From Endomychus coccineus (Eukaryota > Arthropoda > Insecta > Coleoptera > Endomychidae), in the NCBI GenBank assembly GCA_958510875.1, contig OY294070.1, positions 118,524,703 through 118,588,702 of the forward strand: DNA of 64,000 bases. The letters run 5' to 3'. The notes beneath the pieces were generated by a model. It ran no database searches. It was given only the letters and a program-made list of their open reading frames with translations, and had not been told where the DNA came from. The translations under genes were made by a program, and so were the position numbers. Below, piece after piece: positions 22,955 to 34,737 of the stretch. The number at the start of each line of letters is the position of its first letter. Positions within the stretch are counted from its first letter, which is position 1.

Positions 22955-23760
22955 CTGTAAACATTTCTACCTACATGGCATGGAACTGCTTGGAGGAAAA
23001 TTCATGTGTATGGTCATGTATTTCACTACTTAGTGTTGACCATTTTGGCAAAGCACCCTTACTGTTTAAAAACCTCTGTGAATGCTCATTTGCAGCCTTG
23101 TTAAAACACAGTGGGCTAAATGCAAGTAAATTTTATTCATCCCTTGTTTCGATCAAAGCAATAAAATGCGACACCCAATCAATCTTAGCAATAGTAATGA
23201 TGAAAATCGGAAAAATTTCAAAAATATCAGGCGGATAGAATGGTTGCTAAGGATTCAATTAATGAAGGTGATCCTATCATCATCTTCAACGCAATAGCTT
23301 CGCGAAATTAAGTAAATGTGGCTTCGTTTACCATAACCCGCCCATCGAGATAACTGCAATCCATAAACCTGAAAAAGGAACGAGAAAGAAATATGAAACG
23401 TGGCGCTTGGAGAAATTTCTGATGCGAGTTTCGTAATGATTCAAGTGTCAATCAAAGCAATGCCGCGCATACGCGTATCTGTCCATGAAAAAAACAACTA
23501 TCCGCAAAAAAAAGGGGTTGGGGATGATTCAAAATATCAATACAGGCGCGATAAAGATTCGACAAAGATGCGTGTGATTTATCAACATGCCTGTCGTCAG
23601 TACCTCATCTAGGGATTACTAGACGATGCTCTATAATGATTAATTTCAAGCCCGTATGGTAAGCATAAATAATTTTCTAAAATTACTACGATAACTTAAC
23701 CGTGAACAGCCGACGTGCGCGCAGGTCTAACTTAAGCAGAAGATATCGGTTTACTTGTCT
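22955..23760. other. Intergenic, nothing assigned
   Basis: Open frames at 22975-23238 and 23400-23612 (+) show no known motif. Confidence 0.35.
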
Positions 23761-23761
23761 A

Positions 23762-23825
23762 TCTTGTAAAGCATTGAAATCCGGCTCGCTCTGTCTTGTA
23801 AACATTGTAATCCGGCTCGCTTCAA
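23762..23825. repeat. Short tandem direct repeat
   Basis: CTTGTAAAGCATTGAAATCC-GGCTCGCT is followed directly by CTTGTAAACATTGTAATCC-GGCTCGCT, two units of about 31 bp with few differences. Confidence 0.85.
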
Positions 23826-23928
23826 TTCTCAAGATTCTCGTATAACGTAAACTGTATATAACGTGAAGTTATAGACTATGGTAGATTGATATTTCAAATG
23901 CATACGATAAAAACAAATAAACGTCACA

Positions 23929-23972
23929 CGCGCGCGCGCGCATGCACGCACATGCACACCCATACGCACGCA
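23929..23972. repeat. (CG/CA) purine-pyrimidine microsatellite
   Basis: An alternating CGCGCG... run passing into GCACGCACATGCACAC. Potential left-handed DNA tract. Confidence 0.9.
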
Positions 23973-23989
23973 CCAGCAGCCTTTATCTT

Positions 23990-24500
23990 GTTTGATGTGT
24001 GAGTCGGAAAATTGTTGATATTCTCGGTATGATTCTCCATTTGTACGCCCAAGCACTGAACACGTTGAGCTGGTTCTGCATCCTCCTTCGGCAAAACTCC
24101 GCCGATGGCCTGCTGGTTCTTTTGCCGGAGTCATCTGCAAATAAGGATATATCTGTAGTATGAGTGTCAATAGGTGGAGGAATCTCGTGAACATTTATGA
24201 GGTATAATAAGGGAACAAGGACGGAACCTTGAGGTACTCCAGCTGTAGGGATTAAAGATTGGGAGCGGGATTTATTAACCTTAACTGTAATGGAAAGGTC
24301 AGAATGGTGCGAGAGTATAATTTTGGTGATATAGAATGGGAGAGTTGAGGTTATGAATGAGTAGCATGCCAGACTATCAAATGGTCAATGTCAAGAAACA
24401 CGTCCAAAGTGCAGTGGCCCTGATTCAATGATCTTGTCACATCAGCGTGGAGTTTGAGTATTGGGTCTTGATCTATTCATGCTATATTTCCATATCTATA
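23990..24500 (-). pseudogene. LINE RT fragment with motif box and FADD
   Basis: Minus strand reads (about 24250-24120) AGVPQGSVLVPLLYLINVHE, then IPPPIDTHTTDISLFADDSG, which are two adjacent RT palm motifs including the catalytic Phe-Ala-Asp-Asp. After a shift comes a WAYKWRIIP-like block. The wording is jockey-like. About 120 codons survive, with frameshifts. Confidence 0.8.
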
Positions 24501-25044
24501 TAGAATTGAGTGACTGGTGGCTTGTTATAGTTGACAGCTAGCTCCCGCACGGCCAACGATACCCCCACTGCGCAACAGACGCCATACGCGGTAATAGTAG
24601 TATGTAAGTTATGGGTTAATGTCTGCTCATAGTAGAGTAGGACTGCTCTTTCCTTTCCAAACCATCCCGTTACAACTTACAATCTTGAACTTTTACAACT
24701 AACTGATCAAATCTATCGAACGAATCAATGTTCGAATGAACATCCTTAAAGGTGGATACATAAACACCATGCACTCACTGTTTGAACATTTCGTTAAAAT
24801 AAAGTGCAATAACTCTTATTGAAATCATTGGGATATGCTTTATAAAATCTATTCAAATATTGAAGTAATCTGGTAAAGACTGTTGAGGACATCTGCATTT
24901 GTCTAGTTCACTGGTGAAGCTTGAAAATTGTGTATTGTTCAAACATTATTCTACTTTCTCTCTTAGTTTACGGTCAAATTAATCGGCAACGCTTACATCA
25001 AAACGGTAAATTCCATGTGCATTGAATGTAAATATTATTTCCAG
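24501..25044. other. Upstream interval of the 25-kb gene
   Basis: AT-rich. It ends in ATTATTTCCAG at 25034-25044, a possible splice acceptor that would place an intron or 5' UTR intron here. No upstream exon could be identified. Confidence 0.35.
25043..25044 (+). promoter_or_regulatory. Possible 3' splice acceptor
   Basis: ATTATTTCCAG|AATG. It would start the exon at 25045, about 108 bp before the chosen ATG. The frame is closed by TAG at 25114-25116, so the sequence between would be 5' UTR. Confidence 0.35.
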
Positions 25045-25152
25045 AATGAAATTAAAAGAAACAAAAGGGAACTACCTTATTATCAGAACGTTTCAAAAGA
25101 TCAATTCCATCATTAGTTGATAAATCGATGGGAAGTGTATCAGTGCAATAAA

Positions 25153-26518
25153 ATGAAAATCAAACACTATCCTGGTAAAGCTGTCAGTCACGATCCTGCA
25201 TGGTTAGAAATGGATATTCCCAATAACACCAGAGGTCGCCAGTACGAGGCTAACTGGTTAGATGCCCAAAGGAACCTGTCGTCAAACAATTCTAATAGCA
25301 ATTCTTGGGACAAATACAGCAATAAGAGCTTAGAAGGAACTTTATCGTCCAAACTGGGTCCATACCAGAGTATGCTCCAAGTATTATCCGAAAGAAATGA
25401 AGATTTGTACACCCTACCAAGGAAAATCGCGAAGGACAGCGTTCGACTTAAGTATCACAGTCAAAAGTGCTTATCGAGGATTAACGCGAGAAATATTAAA
25501 GATCTAGAGCACGAGATGAACAAGTATTATCTTGCTTCGCCTGAGGAAGATACAATGGAAGAAAAAGTTCCCCCGAAGCCTATAGCACGCAAAAAATTAT
25601 TGGTCCATTTGAATAGTATCGGTAGCTCTGACGCAACACAAAAACTATCGAAGAAATCGGTTAGGTTCGACGACAACTACACCGAAATACCGTCCACGAG
25701 TGACTACGAAGAGAAAATTGATGATTCGAACTCGTCGAAAGAACGAAAAAGTTCGTTCCAATCGAGGGTGCGAGTAATTTCGAATCCATTAGACGGAATA
25801 TCCGAAGAAAATCTGATCAAAATGTGCGAATCGAAGAATAAGGGAACGCTGCATATCGACATAAACGGCGATGACCCTTGTCAAGATCGCGTGAGCACTT
25901 GGATCGATGAGCAAAGTAAATATATTCTGACAGCTGACAAGGAAGGTGTAGCAAGCGATAAAAATGCATCTCACGTCGAAAATGGGAATAACTGTATGTC
26001 GAACAAGCAAGTATGTGGCGGAAATAACATCAACGGTGAGAATGAAAACATAACACGAATCAACATTCAAAATTACGAGTCGAAAGAACCCGCTCTGTTC
26101 AGATCGGATAGCGGATATTACGAATCGTCTTCTAGAAAGATCCGTCAACGGATACCCCCACAGGAGATCTATCTGTCAGACAGCAGCGAAACTGACTCGT
26201 TGGAGAAAAGCAGCTCAACTTCGTCCAATTGTGATATTTACAACGAGAACGCGTTCAAGGTATTCAAAAATGGCAGTAGTTTGAATCATTTCAAGCAAAC
26301 CGTCTCATCGCCGAGGCTGAATAAGCTATCGAGTAGGCCGTGCGATGATGCAAATAGTGACTTTTTAATTCCACGACCCAAGTTGATCGTTCCCGTGCAT
26401 AGTTATGCGATAAGACGTAGGAGGACCGGCAACTTGCACAATAGGAACAGTTTATCGGAATATAATAACTGCGACAGTGATTTCAGTTCTGCTCAAATAT
26501 ACGAAGATAATTGCGAAG
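25153..26518 (+). CDS. Unrecognised Ser/Asn-rich protein, first coding exon (455 codons)
   Basis: A real host gene by length, balanced codon composition against AT-rich surroundings, and a strong splice donor at its end. I start at ATG 25153 (A at -3), because the frame is closed by TAG at 25114-25116 and no earlier ATG lies in frame. The protein is hydrophilic, with Ser, Asn, Asp and Lys runs and no signal peptide or membrane segment, and is probably largely disordered. Visible short motifs are VPPKPIARKK (residues 139-148, SH3/WW-like) and KKSVRFDD (167-174), which fits the RVxF protein-phosphatase-1 docking consensus. A DSGYYESS and SDSSETDSLEKSS tract near residues 320-360 offers many phosphorylation-type sites. 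The exon ends in phase 1 at GAAG|GTAAGA, so the C-terminal part lies in exons I could not locate. Function unknown; a cytoskeletal or signalling scaffold is a guess. Confidence 0.8.
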
Positions 26519-26524
26519 GTAAGA
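26519..26524 (+). promoter_or_regulatory. 5' splice donor
   Basis: GCGAAG|GTAAGA matches the donor consensus. It leaves the exon in phase 1; reading on adds only 11 residues before a stop. Confidence 0.75.
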
Positions 26525-26642
26525 TTTTCCTTTGTCTACGTATAACTCAATAACACCTTTGACTCGTGAATTATCCCCAAGATGTTTTTCGTTGATTATG
26601 TATGGGGCGGGGCAGATGTACACGGACATTCACGTTGAATAT

Positions 26643-27665
26643 CAAAGGCGGCTCGTGAGTTATGAAAGAGGGTGGGCACAAGAAAAAACTTTCCTATTTT
26701 TTGCCATTCTCCTATTTTTCATGCTGGAAGAAACGTCTATGAGGGTGTTGTCAAAATCCGGCATAATAGACTGGACTAATTCCTTTTATATTATTAGGAC
26801 TGCCAATGCGTTCAGTCGATCTTCTGAAATTGTGCTTCTCAGAAAAATTTTAATACGTTTGAGGGTGGCAAAACACCGTTCACATTCTGCTGTCGACATG
26901 GTCGTTGTACAAATAATGTCCAACAGTTTGTATGTTTCCGTCAAAACCTTTTTTAGGTTGTTGTCTGTTATGAACACTAAAAGTGGCAAAATACCACTAC
27001 GTCACATATGTCATCGCGCTCATAAACTGCTGGAAGTTCACTTTTTAATTTTACACTGTCCAACATAGGATGAGATTTCACAGTTGCATCAAATTGTTTT
27101 TGTTGAAATGCATGTCTTATAAGTTTTTAAATTTTGAGAATCAAATAATTTTGCTGATCTCTAAAATCAAATCGGTCGCTAATTTGGCTTAAAATAGTGT
27201 CACATTTCACACTTCCTTTGCAATAACAGCTTTGTTATATCTCCAGCTGTCGTTTTTTGTCTTTTCCTAACAGGTTCTTCATTATTGTCATTGTCAGTAT
27301 AATTCGAATAATTTGCTGTTGGAATTTTTCAATTGCCTTTTGCAGTTGAGCTTTGTCAATCCCACGCATTTGAGTCTGATTAAATAATATATCAGCATGA
27401 TGAAATGAAATATTTCCAACCAGTAAAAAAATTCCGGGCAATTCAAATGTTTCAATAAACCACTGGCCTCACTAATAGTAACTGAATCTATGCCATCTTC
27501 GTTAATAATTTTGTCTAAACATTCTTTGAAAGAATCCTGGTGTTCAAATAATGTGTTCACAGTTCGGCTTTTGAAAATCCAGCGTGTGGGAACAGCGCGT
27601 CGTTTGACTATTTCATCAAGAATTACCGTTCGTTTTGGCGATCGAGAAAAGAGCTTGAAAATGAC
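26643..27665 (-). mobile_element. hAT relic in the intron (copy 3)
   Basis: GGCGGCTCGTGAGTTATGAAAGA near 26647 matches the left end of the hAT at 56500. Minus-strand coding remains for the hATC domain and its upstream helix bundle follow. The right end is missing: at about 27665 the sequence changes to a DUF4817-type transposase. It begins 124 bp after the donor of the 25-kb gene. Confidence 0.8.
26786..27665 (-). pseudogene. hAT transposase C-terminal half, broken
   Basis: Frame 26989-26786 gives DIICTTTMSTAECERCFATL followed by KRIKIFLRSTISEDRLNALA, the hATC dimerisation motif. Frame 27665-27294 gives the upstream part (SPKRTVILDEIVKRRAVPTR, then SISEASGLLKHL-like helices). The same motifs occur at 58530-58965. 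Frameshifts and a central gap separate the two, and the first catalytic Asp region is absent. Confidence 0.85.
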
Positions 27666-28115
27666 TGCTGTGGAATTCACAATTTCTTCCCTCGTGAAGC
27701 CGGCTTCATCAGTGAACGAAATTTTCCGAAGGAAGTCTTGCTGAATTTTGAATTGCATCCATTGTCAAAAATCTTGCAGTTTAATAGCTTCAAGCCGTTA
27801 TAAATGATATGACTTCGGGAACTGTTCATGCAAAATTTCCAATAAACGACTCTCCAGTCCAGTCTCCTGGGATAGCAGACACACTATTTAAAACACATTC
27901 TTCTGCATCTGCACTCCTGATGTAGTAAGCTTTCTGTCACAATCAGTTCTTTTTGGCAAAATGTGTCAATTTATCTTAAGCGTTGTGTAATCGAGCAAAT
28001 ACATTTTTAGAGGGTGCTCGACTATTCTCAAATGCTTCTTGGTAAGTCTGGGAGCTTCACTACAACCGTAGATGAAACGCATATCGACCATTTCAGAAAA
28101 TGTGTACTCTGCCAT
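27666..28115 (-). pseudogene. DUF4817-type transposase N-terminal and first catalytic block
   Basis: Starts at an ATG (28115) with MAEYTFSEMVDMRFIYG, the DUF4817 helix-turn-helix found at the N-terminus of a widespread insect DDE transposase family. It continues in shifting frames to MQFKIQQDFLRKISFTDEAG followed by FTREEIVNS, which holds the first catalytic Asp (FTDE). The frame then runs straight into hAT sequence, so the 154-codon frame 27758-27294 is a chimera made by insertion or deletion. Other relics of the family are at 35890, 48300 and 62734. Confidence 0.82.
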
Positions 28116-30255
28116 AATGTAAGAACAAAAATTGAAAACACATGTATTATTGAATACTCATTATAGGAATCACAAAATTTTACAAATAAAGCTATAGCAA
28201 AACTAAAAGTTGTGTCAACGTAACAGCTATCACCATTCCAGATTTACTTACCTATTTTTGCCAGAATTAAAGAAATCTAGTAGTATTAAAAAATATTTGT
28301 TTTAAAAACAGGGTCGTATAAAAATATTTTTTAAAACTGCAGGAAATGTCAGCGATACTTTTTAGGGAGTCCAAAATTAACAGCAAATGAAATTTAAAAA
28401 TCCAGCTCCGCATTAATAAAAAAAAATGTTGAAACATCGCCAACACCATACTTCAATTGAAAATAGTTACTAGAAATAAGAGGGTAGAATAATACCAAGA
28501 CATATTGTGTAACTCTATATCGTCTTTGATTAAAAATAACAGTTTTTATGCCGAATTCTCGACATAAACTAGATAGAAATGCAAAACGCTTGATTTTGCT
28601 CATCCATGCAGATACATCGACCTACTTAACAGTATTTACAGGGCAAACGATAAACCACAACCTTTGTTTTCATTCGATTACATTTACTGTATCATATTAG
28701 CTCGAAACTTTCACCATCACTCATTGGCTACATTTAGCAGCTGCAAAGATTAATTTACAGCAATTTTCATTATATTGCCTTCGTGATATTGACATAATAA
28801 ATTTTATAGTACTGCACTTATCTGCGCTTAATGATGTTATTACAGCATGAAAGCGTTTTTTTTTTGGTTTTCCGTATTTTAATAATCATCTGGTTATGAG
28901 AGCCAGTTATCCGTTAGTCTCGTTAATGACACTACTAAATTTTAGAGAATTAGACACGATTATTTGGAAAAACGTGAGAGGCAAAATTTTTTCGGAATCG
29001 TTAACGTGATATGAAACTGGTCTTCCAAACTTTCTTTCTGATAGTAATGGGGATCGAAACTCGACAACATTCGAGCGTTTATCAATATGAATAGATTGAA
29101 AAAAAAACATCGAAATCTATTAGTGAAGAAACTTCTATACTGATATTTGGTTTCATTTGTGGGAATATCGCAAAAATATGTCAATAATAATTGTGCATTA
29201 AATTTAGGGGATACAAATAAACTGCGTCCCAAATAAGTCAAGGCTAAAAATTATAGACAAATTAGGTTTCCTACATTACTGGTGCCAAAAAAAAATTTGA
29301 AAAATGAAGAAACTTGTTAATTAAAATTTTGATTTTATAAAGCTTCTAACATTTATTTGTGTATAAACTAAACCTAACCTTTGATTGAAAGAGTTATACT
29401 TTCAATCAACGACAACCTAAGCTAGGTAGGCACCTCTTTATGTAGAAAATCCAAATAGAAGAGAAGAAATAATATGAAGTGGATATTATTGATAAGTGTT
29501 TTTAAGGAATGGGCATAATTACAGATAAACTTGTGTGATATTCAATAGTTCGTTAAAGCTTAGCACAGAGTAAGAAGAAAGCTTTGCATGTTTTCTTCGA
29601 GCACTTTTAGACTTTACATTTGTTTATACGTAAATACTTTCCCTGTTTCACTGAAAATTTAACTGGTATCCATCTTAAAATATTAAGCGTCCTAACTGAG
29701 GGGATTGAGAAATAAAAGTGATAAATTTATAGTATAAGTAAACTTAGTACTCACTAGATAGGAAGGTTTGTTACCAAAATTAACCTGCTGGGAGCCAACA
29801 CCGAATTTGGCACTAATTTATTCTTACAATAGGCATAAGTTCCTAGGTTTATAGTTTTCATTGTATGATCTGGAAACGCCAAGATTCCTTTATCAAAAAA
29901 AAAACCCTACTACGGTTTTTATTCGCCAAAACCTCATTTTCATGGTAAATGGCATTTACAATCCCACGAAATGAGATTCACATTTGTTGGATAAAACAAA
30001 AGTCTCAATCAATTAAGGGCTTCAGACGCTATATAAAATGATCAAACCTATTGTTTTTCATGTAGACCAAGCATATGTGAATAAACAATAGTCAGTGCGA
30101 CAATTTATTGATTACGATTAGAAGTGACGATTATGAATATAAAATAAAAAGTGCGGATAATAAAAATATATGCATGTCTATTAGTGATTGTAATCACGGG
30201 AAGAACAAAAACAGATGATGCGAAGATATATAAGCGGAGGATATTCCAAATGAAT
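28116..30255. other. Intergenic or intronic, nothing assigned
   Basis: About 2.1 kb of AT-rich DNA. The frames at 28394-28603 and 28960-29241 (-) resemble nothing I know. Could be intron of the 25-kb gene. Confidence 0.4.
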
Positions 30256-30279
30256 ATAATACCTTTCTGCTGAACATAG

Positions 30280-32090
30280 TTCCGGATCTTTAAAAAACAC
30301 TAAAAGTAAGGAGTGGGATTCTAAGATGTTTCAAACCTATTTAACGCTATATCTCAAGCTCAAGCCAGTAAATACAATAGACATTTTTTAGTTAACACCA
30401 AAAATGAAAAATAAGTGTAGTTGTGGCGATGACGAAATTCCTACAAGGTTGATAATTCTCAGTATTCCAGTAATTACCAGAGTTATATGTTTCATAATAA
30501 ATAACTCACTTAGAGAAGGTATGTTCCCTGATCAGTTAAAGATAGCATTAATTAAACCACTTTATAAAAAGAAGGAGGATCAAGAATTGTTGGATAACTA
30601 TAAGCCCATCAGCCTACTCTCAAAGCTGTTCGAAATGGTTATGTGTGAACGGATATTTACATATGGAAGAATGTGCAATTTTTTCAGATACTCAGCTGGG
30701 TATCTCAAAAAGAGATCAACTTAAACAGCAGTTTTCCGGTTCATACAAGCTATTTTGAGACACCTGAAAGGGGATAAAATGACAATGGGATATTTGTTTG
30801 AATAGAGCTGCTAAAAAAGTTGGAATTATTAGTGGTGGTTTAATTCTTACGTAAGTCAAAGAAACCGAAGGGTATTAATTAGAAAGAACGAAATCAGCTA
30901 CAACTCAAAAATATTGCGAAATTAAATAGGAATTCCACAAAGACGCATTCTGGGATCTATTTTATTTATTACTTTTATAAATCAATTTTGAAATTGAGAA
31001 TCCACTTTTTGGTATAACATCATATACAGTCGATACAAATTTAGTTTGCAAGGGGTAAGGAGAATCATAACTTGATACAAAATGCAAAACTTTTCTCGAT
31101 AATAGTTTTGGCTGGTTTGAAAAAAATAAGTTGTTTTTGAATAAAGAAGAAACAAATGTAGTGCTATTCAAAACGAAACTAAGTAGGAAAAAAAACCGGA
31201 ATTAATTGAAGTAGAACAAAATACTTTTTTATTGCAAGAAAGAAAAACCGCAATTAATAGAAGGAGAACAAAAAACTTTTTTCTTTTGCAAGGAAGAAAA
31301 ACCGGAATTAATTGAAGTAGAACAAAATACTTTTTTATTGCAAGAAAGAAAAACCGAAACTAATAAAAGGAGGACAACATACTTTTTTCTTCTGCAAGGA
31401 AAAAGAACCGAAATTAATAAAAGGAGAACAAAATCATCTTTTCTTTTGTAAGATAGAAAAACCGGAATTAATTGAAGTGGAACAAAATCCTTTTTTCTTT
31501 TGCGATAAAGAAAAACTGGAATTAATTGAAGTAGAACAAAGTACTTTTTTATTGCAAGAAAGAATACAATTTCTGCGTATATACATGAAAATTAGATTGG
31601 TCATCGCATCCACCTAAGTGGAAAATTAACAGAATTTGTTATGGAATGCTTGTTGTATCAAAGTACCAAAGGAAACACCAATAAGAAAACTGTATTTTGC
31701 AAAGTTTGAGGCAACAGCTAGATTTGACATCATATTTCGGGGGGCAAACTCGAAAATACAAGAAATTTTCATAATCCAGAAACGTCTAATGATAGTTAAT
31801 GTACAGAATGTCGCATTTACAGTCATGTAGAAGCGTTTTTAAATCTAAAGCAATATTAACTATTTATGCATTATACATTTTTGAAGCTATTATAGAAATA
31901 AAGATGAATTTAATAATAGAAACTGTTATCATGAATATAAAACTCGTACAAAGGATATAAATTATCCAATACATAGATTTCCATTGTTTGAAAAAAGTCC
32001 TTGCTATATGCTGTATGTGTATTAAGTTTATAATGAAGTCACGATGATATTAAAAATTCTCTAAGTGAAAAAGAACTTGCTGCTGGACAT
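30280..32090 (+). pseudogene. LINE reverse transcriptase, decayed but nearly full domain
   Basis: In order: SCGDDEIPTRLI (fingers, 30420), LKIALIKPLYKKKEDQELLD and NYKPISLLSKLFE (30530-30640), SYVSQRNRRVLIRK (30840), IGIPQRRILGSILFITFINQ (normally GVPQGSILGPLLF; 30930), a DTNLVCKG remnant where YADD should be (31030), WFEKNKLFLNKEETNVVLFK (31110), then after the tandem repeat FLRIYMKI, VPKETPIRKLYFAKFEATAR and FRGANSKIQEIFIIQKR (31570-31790) and YKTRTKDINYPIHRFPLFEK (31940-31995). Stops and frameshifts are frequent and the catalytic Asp pair is gone. The longest open stretch is 30404-30724. Confidence 0.85.
31195..31565 (+). repeat. Seven-copy 52/54-bp tandem repeat inside the LINE frame
   Basis: Copies start at 31195, 31247, 31301, 31353, 31407, 31461 and 31515, each beginning ACCGRAATTAATWGAAG or close to it and ending TTTTGCAAGRAAGAAAA. 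Units of 54 bp (18 codons) alternate with 52-bp units lacking CT in the T-run. In frame the unit reads KPELIEVEQNPFFFC, which matches the LINE segment just before the FLRIYMKI block, so it is a duplicated piece of coding sequence. Confidence 0.93.
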
Positions 32091-32215
32091 ATAGTGTCAG
32101 TGATTATTTAACATGTCAATTAATTTATATATTTTTAGTGACGTCATTCCAATTCATATTTTTTGTTTATGCGTATTAAAAAAATGTAGTTTTTAAATAA
32201 AGAACTTTCTATTCT

Positions 32216-33245
32216 ATGCTAATTCAGAATCACGGAGTATTCTTCATGAGATGAAGAGAAACAAAATCAAATAACCATCATCAAAGAACGAAGTCAGCTT
32301 TGCGCCTAGAACTTTTGAAAAATCCACGTGTCTTTAATTATGCATGTTTACAGTGATATAATGAAATACAAGAGAAAACGTCCTAAATTCAATTAAATTC
32401 ATTATTTATTTGATAATCCGCAATCATCACTTGGTGACAATATTTACGCAATATTATGTGCATAACTTGAAAGAAAGTTTCTAATTAAAATCAATATCGA
32501 GCACACATATTCGAATTCATTTTCTTTGATTATGTATACATATGTAAATTAATTTTAATGAATCCCAATCTGTCCTTAAACATCTAACAGATCTTGTTTT
32601 CAAATCTTCGTTTTGTGAGAAGGTCCGGATGACCCATGCTCTCTGGCGGATATTTCCGCGTTTGTCTATCTAACCGAATGGGAGAACTTTCAATTTTTAA
32701 TCTCATAATAATTCAACGTGTTTCATTAGATATTAATCATTTTCGTATGTCCACGGTTCAGTAAGGCTAATTTCATGGGAACCGAAGGATGGAATTTTTT
32801 CTCCGTAATTCCCTGGAGATTGCATGTAATCGCAGAATATTCTTTATTGAACAATGTTCAAGAATCATCCAATAACTGAAAACAATAAACTGGAAAGGTG
32901 TATGTATTATTTCATTCGAAGGCAATATTGAAAGGTTGGTTTTCGTTTTGATTTGTTTGAGTTGTTGATAGGTATGTTATTCTTTTAAATATTTATCAGA
33001 TTCTATTCTACCCTTAAATGGTATTGCTAGTTTGTCATGTCAATGATCTGAGGTCCCGAATGTCGAATACCATTGATTTCATCAAAGTGATCATGGAAAT
33101 AGAAAAAAAAAACGAATTTAGTGGTCTGATAATAATAATGTTTCAAAATCAAGAGTTTTGCTTTGAATTGTACTTGTTTTGAGCTTGCACAAATGGTGTG
33201 TAAAGATTTGAAAATTTTCTCAGGGGAATAATTTTAAAGTATTGA
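32216..33245. other. Intergenic, nothing assigned
   Basis: AT-rich, without recognisable structure. Confidence 0.4.
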
Positions 33246-34737
33246 TAGTCGGGAGGTATGGGTCATTTTAACCCAGTCATAACAGACAAAATGTATAGCG
33301 AATCTACAAAGCGACCGTCAGCTGCTCCATTTGCGGTGGATGCAATTGTAGCAGAAAGTGAAAAATGTCTAAAATAATTATTTTTGAAGTTATTTTAGAC
33401 AGAGTGAATTATTGATGTCAAGAAATGTCGAATAAAAATAGTCAGCCGCGTTGTAGAGGGGAGATTGTACATCAGCTGATGGGGTAAACTTGCTAAAAAG
33501 TTGCATTTTTAATAGTATTTCCTAATTCTAAATGTTTATTTTCAATTTTTGTTTCAATAACATTATTATCATATTAAATTAAAATGAATAGTCTAAAATA
33601 AAAGAGCCATACGAAATAGTTAACAAGTTGTAGTAGGTAAATAAATGTATGTTTATGTACAAAGTATTATAAAAATCTTACTTTGATTCTGTAGAAATCG
33701 ATGTAGGTATATTCAATTGATTTTCGATATTTTGCCGGTATAGCAGTGATTAATCGATGATATTGTTGAATATCGCTTATTTCTGATGATACTCTTGCAT
33801 TACTCAATGCTAATTTATTAGTTCCCCGAATTACCAACATATGTTTAAACTTCTGCATTATATCAGTAGTAAAAACTATTAATTTTTCATTTCTCTTACT
33901 ACAGACACAGAATGGCTTCATTTGTGTCATTGTTTATAAATTCACTCCTTAATAATGTATTGTCTTACCAACATTGACACATAGCAGCACAAAGTAACTT
34001 CATTTTGCACGAAACAATTAGCAAGGGCAACTTGATTTTAGATTAAATAGTATAAAAAGAAGAAGCAAGATACTTTTTGGTATTATAACTGCTTTACTTA
34101 TTACAATAACGTTTTATTGACGTATTAGTAGGAGAAAAATGGTATATTAACCACGGTTTAGACAGGTATTTATTGCCCTCACGTGTAATATTAACGCTCG
34201 GGTTAATAATAGCCTAAATCTAAACCTTGGTTAATAATATACTATCAAAGTACAGACCTTCAACTATCTGTATCTTTGGTAAATTGTTAAAAGACCGTTT
34301 AATATTTGAATAAAACGAAATTTGAAAAAAAAAATTAATCAAAATATACGTCCTGGGTTATTTGAATTTATTAGCGGAACCATATGTTATTGCTCCAGCC
34401 GACGGTCTTTTCCCCCACTGTTCATGCAGCTGATTACTATATTTATACTACTATATGTATCAGATGTCATGTGATAAAAATTCATTCAAACCAGTATAAT
34501 CCCCACTCCAGGGCGCAGCTGACTATTTGTATCGGACACTATTTGACATTTGACAATCAATAATTTATATTATAAAAATTCATTCTGTCTAAAATAACTT
34601 TGAATACAATTTATTTAGACAGCTTTTATGGCAACTGACGTTCACTTTACTTTTCAACCAAAGCTAATTATTGAGTAAAGGTATTAATCAAGCGTAATGA
34701 AAACACTATTCAAAATAGACCCATACTTCCCGGACTA
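33246..34737. mobile_element. TIR element with ~230-bp inverted ends, carrying a coding exon
   Basis: TAGTCGGGAGGTATGGGTC at 33246 and its inverted counterpart GACCCATACTTCCCGGACTA ending at 34737 form the termini. Inverted similarity continues inward for about 230 bp, including GCGACCGTCAGCTGCTCC/GACGTCAGTTGCC, TTATTTTAGACAGAGTGAA/TTATTTTAGACAGAATGAA and ATAGTCAGCCGCG/ATAGTCAGCTGCG. TGA occurs just outside both ends and may be a 3-bp target duplication. The interior holds the exon-like frame at 33667-33930. Confidence 0.75.
33670..33930 (-). CDS. Exon-like frame, N-terminus of a multi-copy Cys/His protein family
   Basis: Begins MTQMKPFCVCSKRNEKLIVF and runs about 83 codons to YIDFYRIK, where AAA|GTAAGATTT provides a good splice donor (near 33682). 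Cys-Val-Cys near the start, then a EISDIQQYHRLIT segment and IPAKYRK, resemble the N-terminal 'C-x-C ... YH-x-x-C ... F-T-A-L-P-x-K-Y' module that I associate with repetitive insect proteins ending in a CXC domain; here the second Cys after YH is lacking. If right, the matching C-terminal part is the fragment at 37390-37830. Rest of the gene not found inside the element. Assignment rests on memory of motif shape, not on a search. Confidence 0.35.

Larger units (their letters stand above)
30260..32215 (+). mobile_element. LINE (jockey/CR1-like) with an internal tandem repeat
   Basis: The whole span reads as consecutive RT-domain blocks on the plus strand (see next entry), interrupted at 31195-31565 by a tandem repeat and ending about 32215 after AAATAAAGAAC. 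The 5' end and the upstream endonuclease are missing. Confidence 0.85.

Noticed and set aside
23829..24194. 121-codon minus-strand frame
   Set aside because: Out of phase with the LINE RT motifs (GVPQGS, FADD) in the same DNA; the second half covers a microsatellite.
24561..25044. Upstream exons of the 25-kb gene
   Set aside because: No frame with coding character and a matching donor could be identified, so only the acceptor candidate is reported.
31195..31565. CRISPR-like regular array
   Set aside because: The units are contiguous without spacers and match the LINE's own coding sequence, in a eukaryotic context.
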